From assembly GCA_035255485.1 (NCBI GenBank), contig DATEZO010000105.1, forward strand, positions 1-25,180: a DNA stretch of 25,180 bases, written 5' to 3'. Under the pieces are notes generated by a model. It was given only the letters and a program-made list of their open reading frames with translations, ran no database searches and was not told the DNA's origin. A program made the translations under genes and the position numbers. This document shows, one piece after another, positions 1 through 7,475 of the stretch. Each line of letters begins with the position of its first letter. Positions within the stretch are counted from its first letter, which is position 1. Source of the DNA: DATEZO01 sp035255485. GTDB lineage: Bacteria > Pseudomonadota > Gammaproteobacteria > Burkholderiales > Burkholderiaceae_D.

Positions 1-266
1 CGCAGCACGCTCACTTTCACGACGCGATCCTGCAGATCCTTGGGCTCCTTGAATGCACCCGGCGGCACCGATCCGCTGGGCCAGTCCACTGTCGATAACA
101 TTTGCGGGTTGATCTTGCTGCCCAGTTCGATATCGGCCACAGCGACCACGACCTTGTTGGAAGCGATGCCTCCTTGTTTTGATACCCATGTCGCAGCATA
201 GACAGCGGCCGTCAGGCCGATCACCAATGCCAGCAGTAGCAAGCCGATTGCCTTGATGTTTTTCAT
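1..266 (-). CDS. cpaB: Flp/Tad pilus assembly protein CpaB (RcpC), N-terminal part, truncated by window edge
   Basis: Only the first 88 codons lie in the window; the gene continues beyond base 1. The protein opens with MKNIK and one hydrophobic segment (about residues 6-26), which fits a single N-terminal membrane anchor. It is followed by the start of a SAF-like domain (VVVAVADIELGSKI, then a WPSGSVPPGAF stretch). That order of anchor and SAF-type domain is typical of CpaB/RcpC, the periplasmic protein of Tad pilus machines thought to work with the secretin. The ATG at 266 lies 30 bases downstream of the cpaA stop on the same strand, so the two are probably one transcript. A purine-rich GGGGCGGGA precedes the start. 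Family knowledge supplies the role; the sequence shows the architecture and neighbour. Confidence 0.8.
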   Translation of the reverse strand, partial: MKNIKAIGLLLLALVIGLTAAVYAATWVSKQGGIASNKVVVAVADIELGSKINPQMLSTVDWPSGSVPPGAFKEPKDLQDRVVKVSVL

Positions 267-296
267 TTCCCGCCCCAATCAGGTTTGTTTTGCCAA

Positions 297-881
297 TTAC
301 ACATAACCGAGTTGCCGTGCCACTACATACCCAATGGTGCCGATGCCAATACTGACGCCGTACGGCACTTTTCCCACTGACTGGCCGGATTCCATGCGAG
401 CGTCCAGCCTGATGCCTCCAATGGCTGACAACAGCATGATCTGGGCGACGTTTTTCACGTTGCCCAACATGCGTCCCAAGGCCTTGTTAAGCAGGGCGAA
501 CCCCAGCGCGGCCATACCACCAACGATGAAGGTCGATAGGACTGCATAAAATATATCGGGGGCACCCAGAAATGCACCGGCCATCGCCATCAGCTTGACG
601 TCACCCGCCCCCATGGCGTGGAGCATGTAGAGCGGCAGCAGCATGAAAAAGCCCAGCAGCAGTCCTTCGGCTGCCCATAGAAAACCAGCCTGGGATGAGA
701 CTGAAACCACGGTGTTGTAAATCAGGCCGAATGCCATGCCGCTCACGGTCAGCCAGTTCGGAATTTTGTAGGTGCGGTAGTCGTACACCGCGGCCACGAT
801 CAGCAGAACGAACAGGACGCCTGTACGAGGGTCCGTGACGAGCATGGCGAGAAGCTGAAGAAACGCATGAAATTCTTGCAT
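297..881 (-). CDS. cpaA: Prepilin peptidase CpaA/TadV (A24 aspartic peptidase family)
   Basis: A 194-residue, strongly hydrophobic protein with both signature aspartates of the A24 membrane peptidases: one in YDYRTYKIPN after the first membrane helix, the other in GAGDVK in the middle. It lacks the N-terminal methyltransferase domain of large PilD enzymes, as CpaA/TadV proteins do. The expected job is removal of the leader peptide from Flp-type pilins in the inner membrane. It is followed 30 bases later by cpaB, consistent with a Tad operon running off the left edge. The usual flp pilin gene is not seen immediately upstream: 882-1802 holds no convincing pilin reading frame. An imperfect inverted repeat (CCAAA-AA-TTTGG, 902-913) lies just before the start and might be regulatory. 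Confidence 0.88.
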   Translation of the reverse strand: MQEFHAFLQLLAMLVTDPRTGVLFVLLIVAAVYDYRTYKIPNWLTVSGMAFGLIYNTVVSVSSQAGFLWAAEGLLLGFFMLLPLYMLHAMGAGDVKLMAMAGAFLGAPDIFYAVLSTFIVGGMAALGFALLNKALGRMLGNVKNVAQIMLLSAIGGIRLDARMESGQSVGKVPYGVSIGIGTIGYVVARQLGYV

Positions 882-1802
882 GATCTATCTCTGCACATAT
901 TCCAAAAATTTGGTCAGGAAACAAGTCATCGCCCCATCACCCGTTACGCACAACGGCGCACATTCCCGGCTTTTCGGTAGCCCGGAGTAGCGCAGATGTG
1001 AGGCATGCCCGCGTCACTGCTGCACCTCGGGAGCCTTTACCGTGGCACATTCCCGGATTGCGCTGCGCTGCATCCAGGCTACCGTTCACTGTTTTCTTTT
1101 GAAGCGAGTGCTTTAAGTACAAATCAAGGTGAGGCGATTTCTTGTTTTTCGGATAGTGTTTTCATGAATTGGCTCGACTTTATTTATAGTTAATTAGCAA
1201 TTCTGGCGCTGTAAACCTGCAGCAAAATGTCGTTTATGCGACAGCCAAAATACTGGGCTCGGTATTCACCAGTGGTGTGATCAATAATGCATTGCCAGCT
1301 ATTCGAGGTGTTTGTAATTAGTCAAACATTTAAGCAATATTTCGGCATGGATAAACTATTTGCGTTACGGAAATTAATGCTTGATTTCCTTGAATCAAGA
1401 AGTAAACAATGACGTTGAATAGCACTCGCTCAAAAAAACAGCAGGCGGCAGTAGCCTGGAGACAGGCGCCATCAGGCGCAATGATTCTGGTTGATGATTT
1501 GGCGCTCCTCACCTGCGGAAGATCTGCCTGAGGTTTTTCGCGCGACGTTCGAATCGGGGTGTTACCGGAATGACCGCGCATCCGGCAAGCCGTTACCACA
1601 TTCGATAATCAATCCGGCATGGTTTTTTCAGAGAGATGAATCAAACGATAAGGTGCGTGCTGCAGACGTAAAAAAAGCGCGATGCAAGTGAACTGCGGAA
1701 AGCTTTTCGGGACAAAGAACAAGGATCGTTTTTTTTCACAAGGCATGGGACGCTGCAGGTCTGTTGTTGCCTTGTTCATTCAGCACTCAGGAGCCAGGTT
1801 TC
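882..1802. other. Long intergenic region without a convincing gene
   Basis: About 920 bases separate the divergent cpaA and FtsH-like genes. I find no reading frame with recognisable protein features on either strand; the short open frames here have implausible composition. The left part (about 958-1082) contains GC-rich interspersed-repeat-like sequence, and the middle (about 1100-1420) is clearly AT-richer than its surroundings. Promoters for the Tad operon (minus) and for the FtsH-like gene (plus) should lie here, but I could not identify convincing -35/-10 pairs. Confidence 0.6.
1051..1082. repeat. Short palindromic interspersed repeat of the GTAGCC(C/T)GGAT type
   Basis: Read on the minus strand this begins GTAGCCTGGATGCAGCGCAG and ends in ATCCGGGA, with CTGGAT and ATCCGG near the two ends and GCAGCGCAGCGC between. 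Elements of this form are common between genes in many proteobacteria. A degenerate part in the opposite orientation (GGTAGCCCGGA...GCGCAG, about 976-999) lies just to the left. The 12-mer GCACATTCCCGG occurs at 958-969 and again at 1045-1056. The sequence and its symmetry are seen directly; membership of a dispersed family is from general knowledge. Confidence 0.55.
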
Positions 1803-3584
1803 ATGTCTACCAGTATTTCAAAAATCCAGAAACGGCAGCGATTACGCAAGATGCTCATGGCGGCGGCCATGGTCTGTATCGTCGGCGCCGGCGCGCTGCT
1901 GGTGAATTTCAACAGCACCCGGCATATCAATCAGAGCTTCACGCAATTCACCAGCGATCTGGACGCGGGGCTGGTTAAAAAGATTACGGTGTTGCCGAGC
2001 CGCGATAGCGGCAATGCGCAAGTCGCGCTGAAAGACGGCCGGCACTACGGCGTCGAAATGCCGGTCATGAATCTGGAAGCGGCCAGCGGCTTCAGCAAGA
2101 AAGGGGTGGAGGTCGAGTTCGATGCGCCGATGTTCGACCACGAAAAAGCGATTTCAATGCTGTTGATGCTGGTTTTACTGGGAGGGGTCGGTTTCGTCGT
2201 GTCGCAGCCGGTGGCATTCGACCTGCCGTTTTCCAGGAAGCGCAGGGATACCAATGTGCGCTTTTCCGATGTCGCAGGCGCAGACGAAGCCAAGAAGAAC
2301 CTGGTGGAAATCGCCGCCTATCTGAAGTCGCCCGATATCTATGAAGCAATCGGCGCGACCTTTCCGCGCGGCGTGATCCTGTATGGCGACCCCGGTACCG
2401 GCAAGACGCTGCTGGCCAAGGCGCTGGCAGGCGAGGCAGGCGCAAATTTCATTGCGACCAACGGCTCCGAGTTCGGCTCCATGTTCATCGGCGTATCGTC
2501 AATGAAGATCAAGCGGCTGTTCGCCAAGGCCCGCTCGATGGCGCCGTGCGTGCTGTTCATCGACGAGATCGACGCCATCGGCGGCAAGCGCATGGACGAT
2601 GGTTCGGCCGCGGGACGCGAAATGAGCAGCACCCTGAACCAGCTGCTGGTGCAGATGGATGGCTTCGATACCAATAACGGCGTGATCATCGTCGCGGCCA
2701 CCAACCGCATCGATTCGCTCGATCCGGCATTGCTGCGTTCCGGCCGCTTCGACCGCCGCATCCAGCTCGGCAAACCGAATCTGCGCGAGCGGGAAGAAAT
2801 CCTGAAAATCCATGGCCGCAAGATCAAGACCGAAAACAGCATGAATTACCATGAAGTGGCCAGGCATACGATCGGCTTTTCCGGCGCCGATCTGGCCAAT
2901 CTGGTGAATCAGGCGGCCCTGATCGCGGTGCGCGACCATCAACCGCAGGTGGTGCTGGAAAACGTGCTGCGCGCCCGCAACGTGATGCTGATGGGCGAAG
3001 AGCGCCGCTCGACCATGTCGATGCTGGACGATCCGACCCGGCTGCGTCTGGCGATCCACGAATGCGGCCACACCATTGCCGCCATGGCCGGCAATCAGGA
3101 CCCGGTGTCGGCGGTCAGCATCGTGCCGCGTGGCGGTTCGCTGGGGCAGACGTTCATCGCACCGGAAAAGGATCAGTTCCTGCTGAGTCGCGACGAGCTG
3201 GTCAATCGCCTGAACATCCTGGTCGCCGGCCGCGTGGCGGAAGAAATGTTTGCCGATTCGATTTCCACCGGCGCCGACGACGACATTGCCCGCGCCAGCG
3301 AAATCGCCCTGAACATCGTGTGCCGCCATGGCATGTCGGAATTCGGCCTGATGAAGATCACCGAGCACTCCAGCGACCGGATGCGCTATGAAGCGGAATG
3401 CCGGGCGGCGCAGATCATCGATGACGCACGCAAGAAGACGGTCGCGATCCTGAGCGCCAACCGGCATGTCATGGAAGTAATGTCGGCGCGGCTGGTCGAG
3501 AAGGAAGAGCTGAACCAGGAAGAGTTACGCGAATTCAAGGAATTGATCGTCGATTTTGAAGAGCCGCTGTCACGGGTTGCATAA
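1803..3584 (+). CDS. FtsH-like ATP-dependent zinc metalloprotease (stand-alone paralogue)
   Basis: A 593-residue membrane AAA protease. Order: membrane helix (about 17-34), periplasmic part, second helix (about 117-136), AAA module, M41 peptidase. Visible motifs: Walker A GDPGTGKT (195-202), pore loop MFIG (227-230), Walker B VLFIDEID (250-257), arginine fingers in RSGRFDRR, zinc motif HECGH (419-423), and a likely third zinc ligand Asp 494 in STGADDDI. All catalytic residues look intact, so it is probably an active inner-membrane protease. Differences from canonical FtsH are Asp for the second Pro of Walker A, Cys in the zinc motif (HEAGH is usual), and a shorter C-terminus. The open frame extends to an ATG at 1764, but ATG 1803 has an AGGAG about 9 bases upstream and is preferred. 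The housekeeping ftsH usually sits by rlmE, so this is inferred to be an extra copy. A terminator follows. Confidence 0.9.
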   Translation: MSTSISKIQKRQRLRKMLMAAAMVCIVGAGALLVNFNSTRHINQSFTQFTSDLDAGLVKKITVLPSRDSGNAQVALKDGRHYGVEMPVMNLEAASGFSKKGVEVEFDAPMFDHEKAISMLLMLVLLGGVGFVVSQPVAFDLPFSRKRRDTNVRFSDVAGADEAKKNLVEIAAYLKSPDIYEAIGATFPRGVILYGDPGTGKTLLAKALAGEAGANFIATNGSEFGSMFIGVSSMKIKRLFAKARSMAPCVLFIDEIDAIGGKRMDDGSAAGREMSSTLNQLLVQMDGFDTNNGVIIVAATNRIDSLDPALLRSGRFDRRIQLGKPNLREREEILKIHGRKIKTENSMNYHEVARHTIGFSGADLANLVNQAALIAVRDHQPQVVLENVLRARNVMLMGEERRSTMSMLDDPTRLRLAIHECGHTIAAMAGNQDPVSAVSIVPRGGSLGQTFIAPEKDQFLLSRDELVNRLNILVAGRVAEEMFADSISTGADDDIARASEIALNIVCRHGMSEFGLMKITEHSSDRMRYEAECRAAQIIDDARKKTVAILSANRHVMEVMSARLVEKEELNQEELREFKELIVDFEEPLSRVA

Positions 3585-3611
3585 AAACCGGCAACAGGTC
3601 ATTGAAGGCAA

Positions 3612-3644
3612 ACAGGGCTCCGTAACAGGAGCCCTGTTTTTTTT
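3612..3644 (+). terminator. Intrinsic terminator of the FtsH-like gene
   Basis: A perfect 10-base stem (ACAGGGCTCC at 3612-3621 with GGAGCCCTGT at 3628-3637) with a six-base loop, followed by eight T residues. It lies 28 bases after the stop codon. Confidence 0.93.
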
Positions 3645-3738
3645 GGTACATGCCTGCCGTGCAGTGATCTTCCCTTCGGGATCTTGAAACTTCATGCCGT
3701 TCCGATTGTCATTCCTTGCATAAAAGGAAAGGGCAATC

Positions 3739-4509
3739 ATGGCGGAACAAAAATGGCCGCAGCAGCTATGGATCGTGCGCCATGGACAAAGCGCGGGCAA
3801 TGTCGCGCGCGATGCAGCGGAAGCTGCCGGCCTGCCACTGATCAATGTCACGACGCGCGATGTCGATACACCGTTATCGCCGTTGGGTGAACAGCAGGCG
3901 CATGCGCTCGGACGCTGGTTCGGCCAGATGCCGGAAGCCGAGCAGCCGACGGTCGTATTGTCGTCACCGTATGTACGCGCCCGCTCTACCGCGCAGATTG
4001 TGCTGGATGCGGCGAACATCGAACGCGATGCGATTACCCTGATCTCGGATGAACGGCTGCGCGAAAAGGAGTTCGGCATTCTCGATCGCCTGACACGGCA
4101 TGGCGTACGGCAAAAATATCCGGAGCTGAGCGAACAGCGCGCGCATGTCGGCAAGTTTTACTTTCGCCCGCCCGGCGGCGAAAGCTGGTGCGATGTCATC
4201 TTGCGACTGCGCAACATGCTGGAAACCATCACGCGCGAATATCGCGGCGAACAGGTGCTGGTAGTCGGCCATCAAGTCATCGTCAATTGCTTCCGCTATC
4301 TGCTGGAACGGATGGATGAAGAGCAGATCCTGACCATCGATCGCACAAGCGAGGTGCCGAACTGCGCGGTCACGTCGTATACCTTCGATGCCACGCGCGG
4401 CAGGAACGGCAAGCTGGTACTGTCCCTGAACAATTTCGTTGCGCCGCTGCAGCAGGCCGGCACGCCAATCACATCCGCACCGGACGCCCACGTCGCGCCG
4501 ACCTCATGA
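3739..4509 (+). CDS. Histidine phosphatase family protein (phosphoglycerate mutase-like)
   Basis: A 256-residue soluble protein of the histidine phosphatase superfamily. The phosphohistidine motif is RHGQS with His 15. The second core arginine is in SSPYVRARSTA (Arg 80 or 82), an acidic residue is in LREKEFG, and the second catalytic His 178 is in VVGHQVIVN. The stretch RPPGGES also fits. The substrate cannot be told from sequence; broad phosphatases and phosphoglycerate mutases share these motifs. The start has a strong AAAGGAAAGG about 6 bases upstream. The stop overlaps the next start (ATGA, 4506-4509), so translation is coupled to nnrD, suggesting co-expression and possibly a shared role in metabolite clean-up (inference). 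Confidence 0.85.
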   Translation: MAEQKWPQQLWIVRHGQSAGNVARDAAEAAGLPLINVTTRDVDTPLSPLGEQQAHALGRWFGQMPEAEQPTVVLSSPYVRARSTAQIVLDAANIERDAITLISDERLREKEFGILDRLTRHGVRQKYPELSEQRAHVGKFYFRPPGGESWCDVILRLRNMLETITREYRGEQVLVVGHQVIVNCFRYLLERMDEEQILTIDRTSEVPNCAVTSYTFDATRGRNGKLVLSLNNFVAPLQQAGTPITSAPDAHVAPTS

Positions 4510-5414
4510 TCATGACCGCCGAACACGATAGCGCGCACGCCGGCGTCATTCCATTGAATCCCGATACCTTGCGCAACTGGCCGCTACCGATGCCGTCCGC
4601 CGACGGCGACAAGGAAGAGCGCGGGCGGATCCTGGTCATCGGCGGCTCGCGCGAGATGCCCGGCGCGGTGATTCTGGCCGCCATCGCCGCATTGCGCGCC
4701 GGCGCGGGCAAACTGACCATCGCCACCGGCGCCAGCGTTGCGCAACTGATCGCCCTGGCGATTCCGGAATCACGCGTCATCGGCTTGCCGGAAACGGATG
4801 CCGGCGGAATCGCGCAGCATGCCATCGAGCTGGTGGCCGAGGTTGCCGGCAAGCTGGACGCGGCATTGATCGGGCCGGGCATGCAGGATGAAGAGGCGAC
4901 TTGCGCATTCGTGCACGCCTTGCTGCCGCGCTTCGGCCGGGCCAGCGTAGTGCTGGATGCATTCGCCATGAGTGCGGTGGTCGGGATTGCAAAGGACGTG
5001 GCAGCGCCTGTCCTGATTACGCCGCATGCGGGTGAAATGGCGCATTTGTGCGGCATTGACAAGGATGCGGTACTCGCCGATCCGCGTCATCTCGCGCAAA
5101 CCGCGGCGCAGCGCTGGAATGCGACAGTGGCGCTGAAAGGGGCGACCACATTGATTACGGCTCCGGATGGCCGGCTATGGCAGCACAGCGGCGGCAATAT
5201 CGGTCTGGCGATTTCCGGGTCGGGCGATACCCTGGCCGGCATCATCGCCGGCCTGGCGGCGCGCGGCGCGCCGCTGGAGCAGGCCGGCGCATGGGGCGTC
5301 ACGCTGCATGCGCACGCTGGCAAACAGCTCGCGGGCCGGGTCGGCCCGCTGGGGTATCTTGCCAGTGAAATTGCTGCTGAAATTCCGCAATTGATGTACG
5401 CATGGAGCACATGA
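4506..5414 (+). CDS. nnrD: ADP-dependent NAD(P)H-hydrate dehydratase
   Basis: A 302-residue homologue of the C-terminal, ribokinase-like domain of YjeF/Nnr proteins. This enzyme dehydrates damaged (S)-NAD(P)HX back to NAD(P)H using ADP. Visible hallmarks: GRILVIGGS near the start, AALRAGAGKLTIAT, DAALIGPGM, LITPHAGEMAHL, VALKGATTLI, and the terminal GSGDTLAGIIAGL loop with its catalytic-type Asp. No NnrE epimerase domain is fused, so this is the single-domain form. The start overlaps the stop of the phosphatase gene by 4 bases; a second ATG two codons later (4512) is an alternative. Downstream is a convergent gene with a hairpin at the junction. Confidence 0.93.
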   Translation: MIMTAEHDSAHAGVIPLNPDTLRNWPLPMPSADGDKEERGRILVIGGSREMPGAVILAAIAALRAGAGKLTIATGASVAQLIALAIPESRVIGLPETDAGGIAQHAIELVAEVAGKLDAALIGPGMQDEEATCAFVHALLPRFGRASVVLDAFAMSAVVGIAKDVAAPVLITPHAGEMAHLCGIDKDAVLADPRHLAQTAAQRWNATVALKGATTLITAPDGRLWQHSGGNIGLAISGSGDTLAGIIAGLAARGAPLEQAGAWGVTLHAHAGKQLAGRVGPLGYLASEIAAEIPQLMYAWST

Positions 5415-5444
5415 GCCTCGGTTCCGCACGAACCGCGGTGGCTC
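5413..5444. terminator. Hairpin at a convergent gene junction, possible bidirectional terminator
   Basis: Nested inverted repeats: GAGCC (5413-5417) with GGCTC (5440-5444), and GGTTC (5420-5424) with GAACC (5430-5434) around a CGCAC loop. It starts inside the nnrD stop codon and ends about 20 bases before the 3' end of the convergent hydrolase gene. There is no T-run on either side, so termination is only inferred from placement. Confidence 0.4.
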
Positions 5445-5465
5445 GGCATGGCATGCATCGGAAAA

Positions 5466-6533
5466 TTACATGCGCCCACCTGGATAATGCAGATCGAGCG
5501 CTTCGCTGGATGGAATTTCCGCCGGCGTCGCATTCAATTCCGGCACGCCGGTCGATGCACTTGCCGCAGCATCAATTGCCGCCATGATCCGTTGCGGCGC
5601 AAGATAATGCAGCATATGCCCGACACCCGGTGCCAACCGCAAATCGCTTTGCACTATCTCACCATGCAACCGAATTGATTGCTGCTGCGCATCGACGATC
5701 CGGTCGGCATCGCCGGTCAGGATGCTAACAGGCATGTCGAGCTCACGATACCGATTGCGCAATGCAATTGTGGCCGGAATCAGCAGCCCGGATTCGCCAG
5801 CGCTGGCGCGCAATTGCCGCGGGCGCAGCGCCAGCCAGACTGGAAAGCGCGCAAATCGTGCCGGCGTTGCAGATGGGCCAAACAGTTGCCGCACCAGCAT
5901 CGGCCACATCAGGCGGGTCAGCAACGGCGAAATGGTATAGCGCATGAGGTCGCCCAGCAACGGAATCGCCGGCACAGACAGTGCCAGAGCATCAAGCCGC
6001 CAGGTCGGGAAATAGTATCCGGACAGCAGCACAAGGCTGCGCACGGAGGCCGGATATTTCAGCGCGAGCGAAATTGCGACCAGCGTTCCCCACGAATGGC
6101 CGGCGACTATCGGCCGCTCGACGCCTAGCAATTGCAGCGCGTGGTGCAGCAGATTCGCCTGTGCCTGGGGCGTCCATGGCTTGCCGCGCGGACGTTCGCT
6201 GTAACCGTATCCGGGCCGGTCGAAGGCAATCACCCGATATTTAGCAGCGGCAATATCCAGCAAGCCGCTGATATTGAAATCTTCTGCCATGTTGCCATTG
6301 CCATGCAACAGCACCAGCGGCTGGCCCTGGCCGCGTTCGAGGTAATGCAGACGCACGCCATCGACATCGATGAATTGTCCGGTCGGCGGATGCTCGCGTT
6401 CAGCCTGCCGTGTCTTGCGCCGCACCGCCAACGCCGCCAGAACTGACAGCGCACCCGCCATCAACAGCATCCCGCCCGGTTTTTGCATCGCGCGGCCGAT
6501 GTGGCCACGTGTACTGCTGTCGGCATGCCTCAT
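5466..6533 (-). CDS. Alpha/beta hydrolase with N-terminal membrane anchor
   Basis: A 355-residue protein. A hydrophobic segment (about residues 22-36) followed by RRKTR suggests an N-terminal membrane anchor. The alpha/beta-hydrolase fold follows: oxyanion motif HGNGN (77-81), FDRPGYGYS, nucleophile elbow GHSWG (Ser 147), an acid in GDADRIV (probably Asp 277), and catalytic His 306 in GVGHMLHY. The triad appears complete. The substrate is unknown; esterase, haloalkane dehalogenase-like or epoxide hydrolase-like activities share these motifs. The frame extends upstream to a GTG at 6593 and an ATG at 6563, but ATG 6533 is preferred because AGGA lies 6 bases before it. It follows the CbiM-like gene by about 70 bases on the same strand, so co-transcription is possible. 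Confidence 0.87.
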   Translation of the reverse strand: MRHADSSTRGHIGRAMQKPGGMLLMAGALSVLAALAVRRKTRQAEREHPPTGQFIDVDGVRLHYLERGQGQPLVLLHGNGNMAEDFNISGLLDIAAAKYRVIAFDRPGYGYSERPRGKPWTPQAQANLLHHALQLLGVERPIVAGHSWGTLVAISLALKYPASVRSLVLLSGYYFPTWRLDALALSVPAIPLLGDLMRYTISPLLTRLMWPMLVRQLFGPSATPARFARFPVWLALRPRQLRASAGESGLLIPATIALRNRYRELDMPVSILTGDADRIVDAQQQSIRLHGEIVQSDLRLAPGVGHMLHYLAPQRIMAAIDAAASASTGVPELNATPAEIPSSEALDLHYPGGRM

Positions 6534-6602
6534 GTCATATCCTGCGAATGTGGTCAAAGCCATATGAACATGACGTTGAAAGCGAAGTTCCACTTTGCGG
6601 CA

Positions 6603-7262
6603 TTATTTCTCGTACAAATACACCGCGTCGTCGAAGGTCCAGACCCATTGCGGGCGATATACGGTGAAGATGGTCAACAGAAATCCCATCAGGAAAGCCT
6701 CGCCCCATGCCAGCAGCAATGTATAGGGAATCAGATCGGCTGTCACAGACAACGACATGCCAAGCCACTTATAGGCGGCCAGTGATATCAGGTCGGTAGT
6801 CGACAATACAACCAGCGAGCCGAAAAAACCGTTGCCGATCAGATAAACAAAAATATGATGCGGAAAAAATCGCAGGATAACGCGCAATACCGCATCGCTG
6901 CACCAGGCCGGCAACACCGCCAGCAGCAGCAGGTTCAAACCGAGATTGCTCCAGAGCCCGTCATATACCGCGGTGTAGGCGACGACCGACAACGCCATCC
7001 CGAGCATGCCAAGCTGGCGTCCGAACATCAGCGCAAACAGCGACAAGCCCAGCAAATGCAGGTCCAGGCCGCTTGCCACCGGAATCCGGAAGCGCCATAT
7101 CATCGGCATCAAGATAACGGCCATGCACCATGCGGAGAGTACGGTGGGTTCTTGCAAGCGCTTCCAGCGCGCGCTCGAGAGTGCGGAATAAAGTGACGTG
7201 CCCGCCGTCAGCAACGCGAGGTAGGCAATGCCGACGGGCACATTGACATTGAACAGGCCCAT
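6603..7262 (-). CDS. CbiM-like integral membrane protein (energy-coupling factor transporter permease family)
   Basis: A 219-residue polytopic membrane protein with about six hydrophobic segments. Segments such as LHLLGLSLFALMFGRQL and FPHHIFVYLIGNGFFG resemble the small proteobacterial proteins annotated as energy-coupling factor ABC transporter permeases (CbiM family), which in other systems take up cobalt or nickel. No ATPase (CbiO), CbiQ or CbiN gene lies nearby, so it is an orphan and its substrate is unknown. I also see no cobalamin or NiCo riboswitch signature in the 213 bases upstream. ATG 7262 is preceded by AGGA about 9 bases away. The family assignment is from residue pattern recognition and is moderately secure; transport activity without an energising module is uncertain. 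Confidence 0.7.
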   Translation of the reverse strand: MGLFNVNVPVGIAYLALLTAGTSLYSALSSARWKRLQEPTVLSAWCMAVILMPMIWRFRIPVASGLDLHLLGLSLFALMFGRQLGMLGMALSVVAYTAVYDGLWSNLGLNLLLLAVLPAWCSDAVLRVILRFFPHHIFVYLIGNGFFGSLVVLSTTDLISLAAYKWLGMSLSVTADLIPYTLLLAWGEAFLMGFLLTIFTVYRPQWVWTFDDAVYLYEK

Positions 7263-7475
7263 GCCGAATTATCCTGGATAACCATCCTTGACAGGGTGGA
7301 ACGCACCTTTCCGGGCGCTTTCCCTTGTCCTCAATCCATCTTCCCCTGCGGAGCACTGTCGTCAGACAGCGTCCACCGGGCGGGCGTTCGCTGCTGTCGC
7401 ATGAGGTTGCCAAAAATGCCGTTTCCCGTGCGTATCGGTCATGGTGATGAGCGAAGCCGATGCATGTTGGCCTGC

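Noticed and set aside
1187..1318. A 43-codon open stretch on the plus strand (ending ALPAIRGVCN) that reads like a protein C-terminus
   Set aside because: It has no start codon or ribosome binding site, and no related sequence continues upstream in another frame. Its length is within chance in AT-rich DNA.
1764..1802. Longer start for the FtsH-like protein
   Set aside because: The added 13 residues have no family counterpart, and the AGGAG ribosome binding site lies before ATG 1803, inside this stretch.
2499..3467. 322-codon open frame antisense to the FtsH-like gene
   Set aside because: Its His/Arg/Ala-rich composition is that of a shadow of a high-GC gene, and it carries no recognisable motif.
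7263..7475. Possible cobalamin or NiCo riboswitch before the CbiM-like gene
   Set aside because: On the minus strand I could not find the conserved B12-box or the repeated GC-rich core of these elements, only small hairpins.
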